46,486 nt of DNA from Pseudomonadota bacterium (GCA_019352035.1 JABBNZ010000026.1:1-46486), one strand, 5' to 3'; positions 16,252-27,537 are shown, counted from the first letter of the stretch. Numbers and translations are program-made. The notes: generated by a model from the letters alone, not told the origin.

Positions 16252-17391
16252 TCAGCCGAGCCTCTTGCGGGTGACCGCGCGGCTCGCGTAGCCGAGCAGC
16301 GCGACCATGACCGCGAGCGCCGCCGCATTGGGCAGGATCACGGGCCAGATGTCGCCGGCGAGAAAAGTGGTCTGCAGCAGCGCCACGTAATACCTCGCCG
16401 GCAGGAGGTAGGTGATGGCGCGGATCGGCGCCGGCATGCTGCGCAGATCGAAGAGGAAACCCGACAGCATCAGCGCCGGCATGAAGGTCGCGAGCATGGT
16501 GAGCTGGCTCGCGACGAGCTGGTTCTTGAAATAGGACGAGATGAGGAGCCCCACGCCCAGGGCGACCATCACGTAGAGCATGGAGCCCCCGATGAGCACC
16601 GCGAGGGAGCCCACGATGGGCACGTGGAAGAGAAACTTCCCGGCCGCGACGCACAGCAGTAGGCCCAACACCCCGAGAGCGAAGTAAGGGATCGTCTTGC
16701 CGAGGAGGATCTCGCCGCTGCGCACCGGCGTGACGAAGAGCGCCTCGAACGTGCCGCGCTCCCATTCCCGCGCGACCACCATCGCCGTGAGGAAGGCGCC
16801 GATCAGCGTCATGACGAGAACGATGAGGCCCGGCACGAGGAAGTAGCGGCTGTCATTCGCGGAGTTGAACCAGAGCCGGCTCCGGATCTCGACCGGCCCC
16901 CCTCCCGCGGCAGTCCCCTCTTGCACGGCTTGGCGCGCGGACCAGGCGCCGACCGCGCCTTCGACGTACGATTCGATGATGCGGGCGCGGTTCGCGTCAC
17001 TGCCGTGCACCACGAGCTGCACGCGAGCGTTCCCCGCGCCGAAGCGGCGGGCGAAGTCGGAGGGGATGGTGAGCATGCCATCGACGCGGCCTTCGATCAT
17101 CAGCCGTTCTGCGGCCTGCGAGGAGTGGACGACCTGCGGCCGGAAGTACCGAGAGAGCGCAAATGCCGACAGCAGGTTTTGCGCCGTCGCGGAACTGTCC
17201 TGCAGCACCACGGCGAGGGGCACGTTCTTCACATCGAGCGACAGGCCGAAGCCGAAGAGGAGGATGAGGATCACCGGCAGCACGACACCGACCGCGATCG
17301 TGGCCGGATCCCGGATCATCTGCCGCGATTCCTTCTTCACCATTGCCAGGATCCGCCGTCCCTTCGGCCGCCAGCTCTCCCGGTCCTTCAC
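16252..17391 (-). CDS. ybhS: ABC exporter permease, YbhS-like
   Basis: ABC-2-type permease, 379 residues, similar in layout to its neighbour: first membrane segment TIAVGVVLPVILILLFGFGL (residues 31-50), a periplasmic domain with the DSS..A..L and SDANRA motifs, then a cluster of hydrophobic segments from YFLVPGLIVLVMTLIGAFL onwards. The coupling loop is REWERGTFEALFVTPVR. It begins at an ATG that overlaps the ybhF stop by 4 bp (17388-17391), so translation is probably coupled, and ends 4 bp before ybhR. In E. coli the YbhGFSR transporter exports drugs and other compounds and has been linked to cation export; which substrate applies here is unknown. Confidence 0.9.
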   Translation of the reverse strand: MKDRESWRPKGRRILAMVKKESRQMIRDPATIAVGVVLPVILILLFGFGLSLDVKNVPLAVVLQDSSATAQNLLSAFALSRYFRPQVVHSSQAAERLMIEGRVDGMLTIPSDFARRFGAGNARVQLVVHGSDANRARIIESYVEGAVGAWSARQAVQEGTAAGGGPVEIRSRLWFNSANDSRYFLVPGLIVLVMTLIGAFLTAMVVAREWERGTFEALFVTPVRSGEILLGKTIPYFALGVLGLLLCVAAGKFLFHVPIVGSLAVLIGGSMLYVMVALGVGLLISSYFKNQLVASQLTMLATFMPALMLSGFLFDLRSMPAPIRAITYLLPARYYVALLQTTFLAGDIWPVILPNAAALAVMVALLGYASRAVTRKRLG

Positions 17392-19139
17392 GCCCGAGCC
17401 TGCGCATCGCGCCCGCGCGCGTTTTCGACCACGGCGATGAAGGCATCTTCCATGGACGGCTGCCGCCCGCCGCCCGTGGGCGCCAGCCCGCGGATCTGCG
17501 CGGGCGACCCTTGAGCCAACACGCGCCCGCCGTCCATGATGGCGATGCGGTCGCAGTACTCCGCCTCCTGCATGAAATGGGTCGTGACGATGATCGTGAC
17601 GCCCTGCTCGGCGAGCGCCGTGATGCGCCGCCAGAACGCCCGCCGCGCCAGCGGGTCGGCGCCGCTCGTCGGCTCATCGAGGAAGAGGATGTCCGGCTCG
17701 TGAAGGAGCGCGGCGCCCATGGCGAGGCGCTGCTTGAACCCGCCGGGCAGCTCGCCGCTCGCGGTACGGGCGTGCCCGCCGAGCTCGAACTGGCGTACGG
17801 CCCAGTCGATGCGCTCGCGGCGCAGCGCGCCGCGCAGCCCGTAGGCGCTGGCGAAGAACTCCAGGTTCTCCGTGACGGTGAGCGCGCCGTAGAGAGAGAA
17901 TTTCTGCGCGACATATCCCAGCCGCGCGCGCGCGGCGGCCCCGGCGCTGCCCACATCCACCCCGGCGACCTGCAGCACACCGCCGCTCGGCGGCAACAGT
18001 CCGCACAACATCCGGAAGGTGGTGGTCTTGCCGGCGCCGTTCGGCCCGAGGAGCCCGAAGATCTCCCCGCGGCGCACTCGGAAGCTCACATGATCCACGG
18101 CCGTGAAATCGCCGAATCGCTTCACAAGATCGCGCACCTCGACGACGGCACCTGCAGCGGCCGCCGCCGGCGGCCGCTGCAGCCGGATGTCGACTCCCGT
18201 TTCATGAGCCGCCGTTCCGCGCAACAACACCATGAACCCATCCTCGAAACGCGGCTCCACGTGCCTCGGAGCGAGGCCCGCGATCGTGTCGCGCCCAGGC
18301 CCGGGCTCGCCAGAGCCGACCACTCTCACGAGTCCGCCGTCGGGGACCGCATCGATCACCTCGGGATCATCCAGCAGGCGCGCCTGGACGATGCGCGCAC
18401 TGGGGCCGGATCCGGGATCGAGCACCATGCTGCGGCCGGCCGCGGCGCGCGTGACGGCCGCCGGCTCCGCCTGGGCCAGGACTTTGCCGCGGTGCAGCAC
18501 GAGCACCCGCGCGGCTTTCTCCGCCTCGTCGAGATAGGAGGTGCTGGTCAGCACGGTCAGGCCCTGCTCGTGCACCAGATGCTCGACGATGACCCAGAGC
18601 TCGCGCCGCGACAGCGGATCGACGCCCACCGTGGGCTCATCGAGGAGCAACAGCTCCGGGGAGCGCACCAGAGTGCACGCGAGGCCGAGCTTTTGCTTCA
18701 TCCCGCCCGAGAGCCGGCCGGCCAACCGGCCGGTGAAGCGGCCGAGATCGGTCATTTGCATGAGCTGCGGATACCGTTGACCGCGCTGCGCCGCGCTCAC
18801 CCCATGCAGGTCGGCATAGAGATCGAGGTTCTCCTGCACGCTCAGATCCTCGTACAGACCGAACTTCTGCGGCATGTAGCCGATACGGTCCTGGATGCGC
18901 TGAGGCTCCACCGCGGGGTCGAAGCCGAGCACCCGCAGGCTGCCGCCGTCCGCAACCAGCAGGCCCGCCATCAGGCGCATGAGGGTCGTCTTCCCGGCAC
19001 CATCGGGTCCCACGAGCGCCGTCAACTCGCCCGCTCTCACCTCGATCGAGACGCCATCGAGCGCCCATACCTTCCCCCCCGCGCCGGGCGTGCGGAACAC
19101 CTTGCGCAGATCCGTGCCCGTGACGACCGGCGGCTGCAT
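17388..19139 (-). CDS. ybhF: ABC exporter ATPase with two fused nucleotide-binding domains, YbhF-like
   Basis: Cytoplasmic ATPase that powers the exporter, 583 residues, close to the length of E. coli YbhF. Domain 1: Walker A GPDGAGKT (44-51), signature LSGGMKQKLGLA, Walker B LLLLDEPTVGVDP. Domain 2 starts near residue 345: Walker A GPNGAGKT (about 365-372), Walker B ILFLDEPTSGADP. The second signature reads LPGGFKQRLAMG instead of LSGG, a change also known from the second half of related fused ATPases. ATG at 19137-19139 lies 1 bp after the ybhG stop; the frame extends 22 codons further upstream into ybhG without sense. The two domains differ in sequence, so this is an old fusion, not a recent duplication or an assembly error. 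Confidence 0.93.
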   Translation of the reverse strand: MQPPVVTGTDLRKVFRTPGAGGKVWALDGVSIEVRAGELTALVGPDGAGKTTLMRLMAGLLVADGGSLRVLGFDPAVEPQRIQDRIGYMPQKFGLYEDLSVQENLDLYADLHGVSAAQRGQRYPQLMQMTDLGRFTGRLAGRLSGGMKQKLGLACTLVRSPELLLLDEPTVGVDPLSRRELWVIVEHLVHEQGLTVLTSTSYLDEAEKAARVLVLHRGKVLAQAEPAAVTRAAAGRSMVLDPGSGPSARIVQARLLDDPEVIDAVPDGGLVRVVGSGEPGPGRDTIAGLAPRHVEPRFEDGFMVLLRGTAAHETGVDIRLQRPPAAAAAGAVVEVRDLVKRFGDFTAVDHVSFRVRRGEIFGLLGPNGAGKTTTFRMLCGLLPPSGGVLQVAGVDVGSAGAAARARLGYVAQKFSLYGALTVTENLEFFASAYGLRGALRRERIDWAVRQFELGGHARTASGELPGGFKQRLAMGAALLHEPDILFLDEPTSGADPLARRAFWRRITALAEQGVTIIVTTHFMQEAEYCDRIAIMDGGRVLAQGSPAQIRGLAPTGGGRQPSMEDAFIAVVENARGRDAQARA

Positions 19140-19140
19140 G

Positions 19141-20142
19141 TCAGGTCTGCGAGTGCAGGGGAGACAGATACACGGTCGCCGGCATTCCGAGCCTGAGCAC
19201 ATCACCGGGATCTTTCACGAACACGCGGATCTCGTAGACCAGGCTCGAGCGCAATTCCTGCGTCTCGACGGTCTTCGGAGTGAACTCCGCGACCGGCGAG
19301 ATGAACCCGACCCAACCCTGGAAGCGCTTGCCGGGGAAGGAGTCGACCGCGACGGTCGCCGGCATTCCGGGGCGGACCCGGCCGAGATCGGTCTCCGACA
19401 CGTACGCGCGCACCCACTTGGGATTGGTGATGGCGAGCGTGAGGGCGGTCTTCTGCGGCGATGCCATGTCCCCGGGCTCGGCGATCCGCGAGCGCACCAC
19501 GGCATCGAGCGGAGCGCGAAGCTGCGCGTCGGCAAGCTCTTGCTGCAGGAGAGCCGCCTGCGCCTGATCCCCCTCGAGCATCGCTTGCGCCTGCGCTATG
19601 TCCTCCTTGCGCGGTCCGAGCAGCGCGAGCTGCAGCGCCTTGCGGCTGACGACGACCTTGGCATCGGCGACATCGGTCTGCGCCTTCGCATCATCGACGC
19701 TCTGGCGGCTCACGGCGCGCCCGCTGGAGCTGCCGTAGAGCGCCTCGACGCGCCGGTAGTTGTCCCGCGCCTGGCGGGCATAGGCCTGCGCCAGCACGAG
19801 GTTGGCGCGCGCCTGCGCGATTTCCTCCGGCCGGCTGCCGTGATGCAGGCGCTGCACCACCGCGCGTTGCGCGGCAGCCCGGGCCTCGGCCTGCGCGAGC
19901 TGCGGTTGGAGGCGGCTCGTATCCAGCCGGGCGAGGACCTCTCCCTTGCGGACGCGATCGCCTTCCTGCACCAGGACACTGGCGATGCGCTGACTGTCGT
20001 TGAAGGCGAGATCCACTTCGCGCAGGTCGACGTTGCCGTAAAGCACGATCTCATGGCTTTGGGGGTGCCGGTGAGTGAGCCACCAGGCAGCACCGACGGC
20101 GGCGAGCACCGCGAGGGCGATGGAGAGGATTCGTTTGTTCAT
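19141..20142 (-). CDS. ybhG: HlyD-type periplasmic adaptor, YbhG-like
   Basis: Membrane-fusion protein linking the inner-membrane exporter to the outer-membrane factor. 333 residues, as for E. coli YbhG. Seen: one N-terminal membrane anchor (residues 5-20), a first lipoyl half with GNVDLREVDLAFNDSQRI and VQEGDRVRKGEVLARLD, a long helical hairpin (about 75-195, rich in Ala, Gln, Arg and Glu), the second lipoyl half with LRAPLDAVVRSRIAEPGD and a beta-barrel part with VYETDLG-like and RPGMPATVAVDSFPGK. ATG at 20140-20142 is the first codon that gives a membrane anchor; the frame stays open for another 329 codons upstream, but that part is the antisense of the regulator gene. First gene of the exporter operon, facing cecR. 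Confidence 0.94.
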   Translation of the reverse strand: MNKRILSIALAVLAAVGAAWWLTHRHPQSHEIVLYGNVDLREVDLAFNDSQRIASVLVQEGDRVRKGEVLARLDTSRLQPQLAQAEARAAAQRAVVQRLHHGSRPEEIAQARANLVLAQAYARQARDNYRRVEALYGSSSGRAVSRQSVDDAKAQTDVADAKVVVSRKALQLALLGPRKEDIAQAQAMLEGDQAQAALLQQELADAQLRAPLDAVVRSRIAEPGDMASPQKTALTLAITNPKWVRAYVSETDLGRVRPGMPATVAVDSFPGKRFQGWVGFISPVAEFTPKTVETQELRSSLVYEIRVFVKDPGDVLRLGMPATVYLSPLHSQT

Positions 20143-20186
20143 GCCCGAACCGCGCTTTCCCGAGAGGACTGCTCCGACCCACCAAT

Positions 20187-20224
20187 TTTCTATCGATTGA
20201 TATAAATCTGTCAACTGATAGAAT
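20187..20224. promoter_or_regulatory. Divergent overlapping promoters and dyad operator between ybhG and cecR
   Basis: An AT-rich island in GC-rich DNA. Minus strand (ybhG): TTGACA (20214-20209) and TAGAAA (20192-20187), 16-bp spacing. Plus strand (cecR): TTGATA (20197-20202) and TAGAAT (20219-20224), 16-bp spacing. Both promoters lie on one imperfect dyad, TATCGATTGA...TCAACTGATA (20191-20220), flanked by CCAATTTTC and GAATTTTGG. A TetR-type dimer bound here would block both. This is read directly from the sequence; binding is inferred. Confidence 0.7.
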
Positions 20225-20277
20225 TTTGGGACGGTCGATGATGCCAATGATGGCCCGGATATCGTGATTTCGAGATC

Positions 20278-21006
20278 GTGAGAAACCGCAATACGGCACC
20301 GCGCAAGCCGCGGACACCCGCACAGGGCGCAGGCAGCCCGCAACGGCCCCGCCATCGGGAGGGCGGCGGCTACGCGCGCGGCGAGCATACGCGCCGGCGA
20401 CTGCTCGATGCCGGCATCGAGCTCTTCGCCGAGCTCGGCTACGAGCGTGCCTCGACGCGCGCCATCGCGCGCCGGGCCGGCGTGAGCCTGCCCGCGCTGC
20501 AGTACTACTTCGGCGGCAAGGAAGGGCTGCACCGCGCCTGCGCGGAGTACATCACCGAGGACGTGCGCGCGCGGCTCGGGCCGGCGGCGGAGCGCGTCCG
20601 AATGGCGCTCGGCCGCGACGATCTCACGCGCGCCGAGCTTCTCGATCTGCTGCGGGCGGTGGTGGAGCCGTTTCTCGAAGGTCTCGCCATGGAGCGCCCG
20701 GAGAGCTGGGCGCTGTTCTTCGCACGTGCGCAAGGGGAGCAGAACGCGGCGTTCGATGCCATCTTCCAGCAGATCGGCGGGCGGCTGCTGACGCTCGTCG
20801 CGGAGATCATCGGCCGCATCCTCGCCCGCCCGGCCGCGAGCCCCGAAGTGGCCATCCGGGCGGTGATCATCGTCGGGCAGCTCACGCTGGTGCGGCGCGC
20901 CCGCCCCCTCATCCTGCGGGCGCTCGGCTGGCCGGACTTCGACGGCGAACGCCTGCAGACCTTGAAGGAAGTCATCTGGCGCGCAATCGCATCCAGTCTT
21001 CGCTGA
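20278..21006 (+). CDS. cecR: TetR-family regulator, CecR-like
   Basis: Transcriptional repressor of the TetR family, 242 residues with a GTG start. The first 35 residues are Pro/Arg-rich; the DNA-binding helix-turn-helix follows at about 38-85 with TRRRLLDAGIELFAELGYE, STRAIARRAGVSLPALQYYF and GGKEGLHRA, close to the CecR (YbiH) pattern. The rest is the ligand-binding and dimer domain, including the EPFLEGLAMERPESWALFFAR region. In E. coli cecR lies next to ybhGFSR and controls it; here the same set is divergent with a shared dyad, so autoregulation and control of the exporter are expected. No ATG is available before the HTH, which supports the GTG. The inducer is unknown. Confidence 0.92.
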   Translation: MRNRNTAPRKPRTPAQGAGSPQRPRHREGGGYARGEHTRRRLLDAGIELFAELGYERASTRAIARRAGVSLPALQYYFGGKEGLHRACAEYITEDVRARLGPAAERVRMALGRDDLTRAELLDLLRAVVEPFLEGLAMERPESWALFFARAQGEQNAAFDAIFQQIGGRLLTLVAEIIGRILARPAASPEVAIRAVIIVGQLTLVRRARPLILRALGWPDFDGERLQTLKEVIWRAIASSLR

Positions 21007-21028
21007 TGGGCTAATCGCCTGCGGAGTT

Positions 21029-21051
21029 GCTCGGCGCTTCCCGCGCCGAGC
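21029..21051 (+). terminator. Hairpin after cecR
   Basis: GCTCGGCGC-TTCCC-GCGCCGAGC: a perfect 9-bp stem, 5-nt loop, 22 bp after the cecR stop codon. It lacks a T-run, so the terminator call rests on position and stem strength. Confidence 0.45.
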
Positions 21052-21271
21052 CCTCCGGGCCGGCTGCGCCGTCCAAATTCGCTTCGGCGATTTTGTTGAG
21101 CCGCCAGCCCTGTCACAGGATGCGTCCATGCGGGTCAGGAAACGCGCCTTACCCGCGTGGTCACTTGCTTTGAATCGCTGGCCTCAGGCGGCCGCCCCCG
21201 CTATCCTTCGCCGTCATCCGCACCGCCGGGGGCGTCGCGGCAACTCGTATCAACGGGATCCTCACGAGAAC

Positions 21272-21770
21272 ATGCTCTGCCGCAAGGGAGCGGTCTGCCT
21301 CACGCTCACGGTTGCCGCCAGCCTCCTGGGGGCTTCCTCGCCTGCTCGCGCCAGCGCGCGGACCGCAGGCGGCGGCGAAGCGGCGCTCGCCCGGATGTCA
21401 CTCGCGCAGCTGAGCAATCTCGAGGTGACCTCGGTCTCGAAGACGCCCCAGCCGCTGAGCAAGGCGCCGGCCGCCGTGTACGTGATCACTCACGAGCAGA
21501 TCATGCGCTCGGGAGCGACCAGCCTGCCCGAAGCGCTGCGGCTCGCCCCGAACCTGGAAGTGACTCAGGTGACGGCGAGCGACTATGTCGTCTCGGCGCG
21601 CGGCTTCAACGGCGCGCCGCGGGCGCAGAACTTCTCCAACAAAATGCTGATCCTGATCGATGGGCGCAGCGTCTACTCGCCGCTCTACTCGGGCGTGTAC
21701 CTCGATGCCGACGCCGTCCTCCTGCGGGACATCGATCGCATCGAAGTGATCAGCGGTCCCGGGGCCGCCC
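21272..21770 (+). pseudogene. TonB-dependent receptor remnant (signal peptide and plug only)
   Basis: About 166 codons of a TonB-dependent outer-membrane receptor. A signal peptide (MLCRKGAVCLTLTVAASLLG, cleavage near ARA-SAR) is followed by the plug domain: MSLAQLSNLEVTSVSKTPQP, APAAVYVITHEQIMRSGAT, LPEALRLAPNLEVTQVTASD, ARGF, MLILIDGRSVYSPLYSGVYL and RDIDRIEVISGPGAAL. In this family the next residues would be W-G-(A/S)-N-A-V-N-G-V. Instead the sequence runs into the N-terminal region of a YfiR-like gene in another frame, and the receptor frame ends at a stop at 21956-21958 after about 60 senseless residues. The whole beta-barrel, some 500 residues, is missing. An ATG 48 codons upstream (21128) is open but adds nothing plausible. 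The loss looks like a deletion. Confidence 0.88.
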
Positions 21771-22312
21771 TGGCCGATTGCCACGCTCGCCGTCACGCTC
21801 GCGGCACTCTGGGCCGCCGTGAGCCCGGCCTCTGCGGCAACCCCGAGCTACCCGGAGGAAGCGATCGAGGCGGCATTTCTGTACCGCTTCGCCGACTTCG
21901 TGAGCTGGCCGCCAAGCGCGCTCGCGCGGCCCGAATTCACGATTGCCGTGCTCGATGACGAAGCGGTGGCCGCCGATCTCGAGCGGATGCCGCCGCAGGG
22001 CGCGCTGAAGGCCATGCGGGTGCGGATCCGGCGCGTCACGGGCATCGCCGGCCTGGGCGATGCGCAGATCCTTTACATCGGGCGCGGGCATGCGAATACT
22101 TTCACGCGCCAGCTGGCGCTGATCGCCGGCCGGCCGGTCCTGGTCGTGACCAGCCAGCGTGGCGGCCTCGACGACGGCAGCGCCATCAACTTCCTTCTGG
22201 TCCATCGGCACGTGCGCTTCGAGATTTCACTGGCCGCCGCGCGCCGCGCGGGACTCAGCATCAGTGCCGATCTGCTCTCGGTGGCGGCGCGGATCAAGGG
22301 ACGCGCGCCGCA

Positions 22313-22316
<4 letters not shown>
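21771..22316 (+). pseudogene. YfiR-like (DUF4154) periplasmic protein gene lacking its start
   Basis: The frame encodes a signal-peptide core (IATLAVTLAALWAAVSPASA) and then a complete YfiR/DUF4154 domain: YPEEAIEAAFLYRFADFVSW, FTIAVLDDEAVAADLE, RVRRVTG-like and ILYIG, GRPVLVVTSQRGGLDDGSAI and INFLLVHRHVRFEISLAAAR. YfiR proteins are periplasmic and in the known YfiBNR system inhibit a CHASE8-containing inner-membrane partner. Here the frame is closed by TGA at 21747-21749 and has no ATG, GTG or TTG before GTG 21819, which would drop the signal peptide core. So the original start was lost at the junction with the receptor remnant. A cytosolic product from GTG 21819 is possible. The stop overlaps the kinase start by 4 bp, which marks the old operon. 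Confidence 0.8.
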
Positions 22317-25467
<3,151 letters not shown>

Positions 25468-25486
25468 TTACCGCACCGCTGGTCGT

Positions 25487-26362
25487 GTGTCGTTTGCGCA
25501 GGTCCTGTTGCGTCCCAAGGCGTCTCCCAAGAGCTCGCGTGCATCTCTCGCTCCGCGCACTTCCACCGCGGGCCGCGAGGACGAGGGGCTCAACCGCGGC
25601 GGCGACCCGGATTTCATGACTTCCCTCGCGCGCGGGCTGCATGTCATCCGTGCCTTCTCGGGTATCGACCGGCGCCTCACCATTGCCGATGTCAGCCGGG
25701 CCACCGGGCTCACGCGCGCCGTGGTCCGCCGGTGCCTGTACACCCTCCGGGAGCTCGGCTACGCCGGGACCGACGGGCGCGCCTACAGCCTGCAGCCGCG
25801 GATCCTCAATCTGGGCTACGCGTATCTCTCCACGGCCCCGATTCCCATCGCCGCGCAGCCGGTCCTGGAGCAGCTGAGCGAGCAGGTCGGCGAGGCGACC
25901 TCGGTTGCCGTGATGGATGATGCCGAGGTCGTCTACGTGGCCCGCGCGGCAACCCGGCGCATCATGGCCGTCACGCTCGGTGTCGGCAGCCGGGTACCCG
26001 CCTACTGCACGGCGCTCGGACGCGTGCTCCTCGCCGCGATGCCGGCGGCGCAGGCGGCCAGCGAGCTGTCCAGGCGCGAGCTCGTCTCGCACACGCGATT
26101 CACGGTCACCTCGCGCCGACACCTGGAGGACATCCTGGCCGACACGCGGACCGAGGGCTTCGCCGTGAACGATCAGGAGCTCGAGATCGGCCTGCGCGCG
26201 ATCGCCGTGCCAGTGAGAAACGTCGTCGGAGTCACGGTGGCGGCCATGAACGTGAGCGCGCAGGCTTCGCGCGTCACGCGGCGGGAGCTCCTCGAGAAGG
26301 CGCTGCCCCTCCTGCGGGCGGCGGCCGTGCGCCTCGGCAGCCAGCTTCCACCCTCGCGTTAA
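25487..26362 (+). CDS. IclR-family regulator, PcaR/PcaU-like
   Basis: Transcription factor of the IclR family, 291 residues from GTG 25487. The DNA-binding part reads DFMTSLARGLHVIRAF, RRLTIADVSRATGLTRAVVRRCLYTL and ELGYAGTDGRAYSL, followed by the effector domain with LNLGYAYLSTAPIPIAAQPVLEQLS, VAVMDDAEVVYVARA, VGSRVPAYCTALGRVLLA and NDQELEIGLRAIAVPV. This is the pattern of the PcaR/PcaU/PobR branch that controls aromatic acid (beta-ketoadipate) catabolism. The DPDF before the ATG at 25616 is itself conserved in PcaR, which favours an upstream start; GTG 25487 is the best candidate, ATG 25616 the alternative. No aromatic degradation gene lies nearby, so its target is unknown. It faces ddl and precedes the acetyltransferase gene by 15 bp. 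Confidence 0.88.
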   Translation: MSFAQVLLRPKASPKSSRASLAPRTSTAGREDEGLNRGGDPDFMTSLARGLHVIRAFSGIDRRLTIADVSRATGLTRAVVRRCLYTLRELGYAGTDGRAYSLQPRILNLGYAYLSTAPIPIAAQPVLEQLSEQVGEATSVAVMDDAEVVYVARAATRRIMAVTLGVGSRVPAYCTALGRVLLAAMPAAQAASELSRRELVSHTRFTVTSRRHLEDILADTRTEGFAVNDQELEIGLRAIAVPVRNVVGVTVAAMNVSAQASRVTRRELLEKALPLLRAAAVRLGSQLPPSR

Positions 26363-26377
26363 CCGGGAACGGCCAAC

Positions 26378-26872
26378 ATGGAGCTGCGTGATGCCGCGGA
26401 ACACGATCTACCCGGGCTCCTCGACATCTACAACGATGTGATCGCCACCTCGACGGCGGTGTACTCCTCGACGCCCGTGACGCTGGAGGAACGCCGCCAA
26501 TGGTGGCGCGCACGCATCGAGGCCGGCTACCCGGTGCTCATCGCGGCCGATGAATCGGGCATCATCGGGTTCTCGACCTTCGGCGATTTCCGGGCCTGGC
26601 CCGGCTATCGTTTCACGGTGGAGCACACCGTCCACGTGCGGGCCGACCGCCGCGCGGGCGGCGTCGGCACCCGCCTTCTCGAGGCGCTCTTTCCCCGCGC
26701 CGGCGCGCTCGGCAAGCACATGATGATCGCGGCGGTCGATGCCGCGAACGCGCACTCGATCCGCTTTCACGAGAGGCTCGGTTTCCGCCAGGCCGGGTGC
26801 CTGCGCGAGGTCGGATTCAAATTCGACCGGTGGCTCGATCTGGTGTTTCTGCAGCGCCGGGTCGGCGCGTAA
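26378..26872 (+). CDS. GNAT acetyltransferase, phosphinothricin/methionine sulfoximine type
   Basis: Cytosolic GCN5-type N-acetyltransferase, 164 residues, the full length of the PAT subgroup. Seen: the N-terminal LRDAAEHDLPGLLDIYNDVI (3-22), TPVTLEERRQWW with the substrate-side residues, GFSTFGDFRAWPGYRFTVEHTV-type strand (here split over residues 66-87), the acetyl-CoA motif ADRRAGGVGTRLLEALF and the last part NAHSIRFHERLGFRQAGCLRE. This subgroup acetylates the free amino group of phosphinothricin, methionine sulfoximine or related amino acid analogues; native substrates are often unknown. Start ATG lies 15 bp after the IclR gene and the stop 9 bp before the rhomboid gene, so the three are probably transcribed together. 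Family firm, substrate not. Confidence 0.92.
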   Translation: MELRDAAEHDLPGLLDIYNDVIATSTAVYSSTPVTLEERRQWWRARIEAGYPVLIAADESGIIGFSTFGDFRAWPGYRFTVEHTVHVRADRRAGGVGTRLLEALFPRAGALGKHMMIAAVDAANAHSIRFHERLGFRQAGCLREVGFKFDRWLDLVFLQRRVGA

Positions 26873-26881
26873 GGGGCACGA

Positions 26882-27487
26882 ATGTTCCCGGCGCTCACCC
26901 CGGCCACGCGGGCCATCATCCTCGTCAACGTCCTCGTGTTCATTCTCGAGTCCGTGGCGATGCAGCCCATCCTGCTGCACTTCGCCCTCTGGCCGCTGGG
27001 ACCGGACTCCTTCTTCCGCCCGTGGCAGCTCGTGACCTATGCGTTCCTGCACGACGGCGTGCTGCATATCTTCTTCAACATGTTCGCGCTCTACGTGTTC
27101 GGCCCGGCGCTGGAGCAGTACTGGGGGCCGCGACGCTATGTCGGTTATTACTTCGTCTGTGTGATCGCCGCGGGCGCGACGCAGCTCGCGGTCGAGCAGC
27201 TCACCGGGAGCCCCGGGGCCACCATCGGCGCCTCCGGCGGCATCTTCGGCATTCTGCTCGCTTTCGCGATACTCTTCCCGCGCGTGCGGCTGCTGCTTTA
27301 TTTCGCGATTCCGATGCCCGCATGGCTGTTCGTCTCCGGGTACGCGGTGCTGGAGCTGCTCTTCGGCGTCACCGGCACGGAAGCCGGCATCGCACACTTC
27401 GCGCACCTCGGCGGCATGCTCGGGGGCGCGGTCATGATGCTCTATTGGCGGCTGCGCGCGGACCGCGGCGGCTGGCGCCGCAGCTGA
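26882..27487 (+). CDS. Rhomboid-family intramembrane serine protease
   Basis: Inner-membrane serine protease, 201 residues, the compact six-helix type. Seen: membrane segment 1 (AIILVNVLVFILESVAM), the WQLVTYAFLHDGVLHIFFNM loop and helix with the HxxxN motif that stabilises the oxyanion, the catalytic Ser118 in GASGGIFG and the catalytic His175 in AHFAHLGGMLGG. All residues of the Ser-His dyad and the Asn are present, so the enzyme should be active rather than an inactive iRhom-like copy. Substrates of bacterial rhomboids are mostly membrane-anchored proteins and none can be named here. It sits 9 bp after the acetyltransferase gene and 50 bp before the ABC transporter genes. Confidence 0.95.
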   Translation: MFPALTPATRAIILVNVLVFILESVAMQPILLHFALWPLGPDSFFRPWQLVTYAFLHDGVLHIFFNMFALYVFGPALEQYWGPRRYVGYYFVCVIAAGATQLAVEQLTGSPGATIGASGGIFGILLAFAILFPRVRLLLYFAIPMPAWLFVSGYAVLELLFGVTGTEAGIAHFAHLGGMLGGAVMMLYWRLRADRGGWRRS

Positions 27488-27537
27488 ACGGAACTTTTTC
27501 TGATGGCCTGCATCTACCGCAACCTCGGAGGTAGCCG

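Noticed and set aside
17388-19139. Fused ATPase as an assembly or frameshift artefact of two genes
   Set aside because: The two halves differ in sequence, and fused double ATPases of this length are normal for YbhF.
13536-20142. RND-type multidrug pump
   Set aside because: There is an adaptor and an outer-membrane factor, but the inner-membrane parts are ABC-2 permeases with an ATPase; no large RND protein is present.
20143-21129. N-terminal extension of the HlyD-type gene (open for 329 more codons)
   Set aside because: It covers the promoter dyad and the antisense of cecR. The membrane anchor begins at the ATG at 20142, which fixes the true start.
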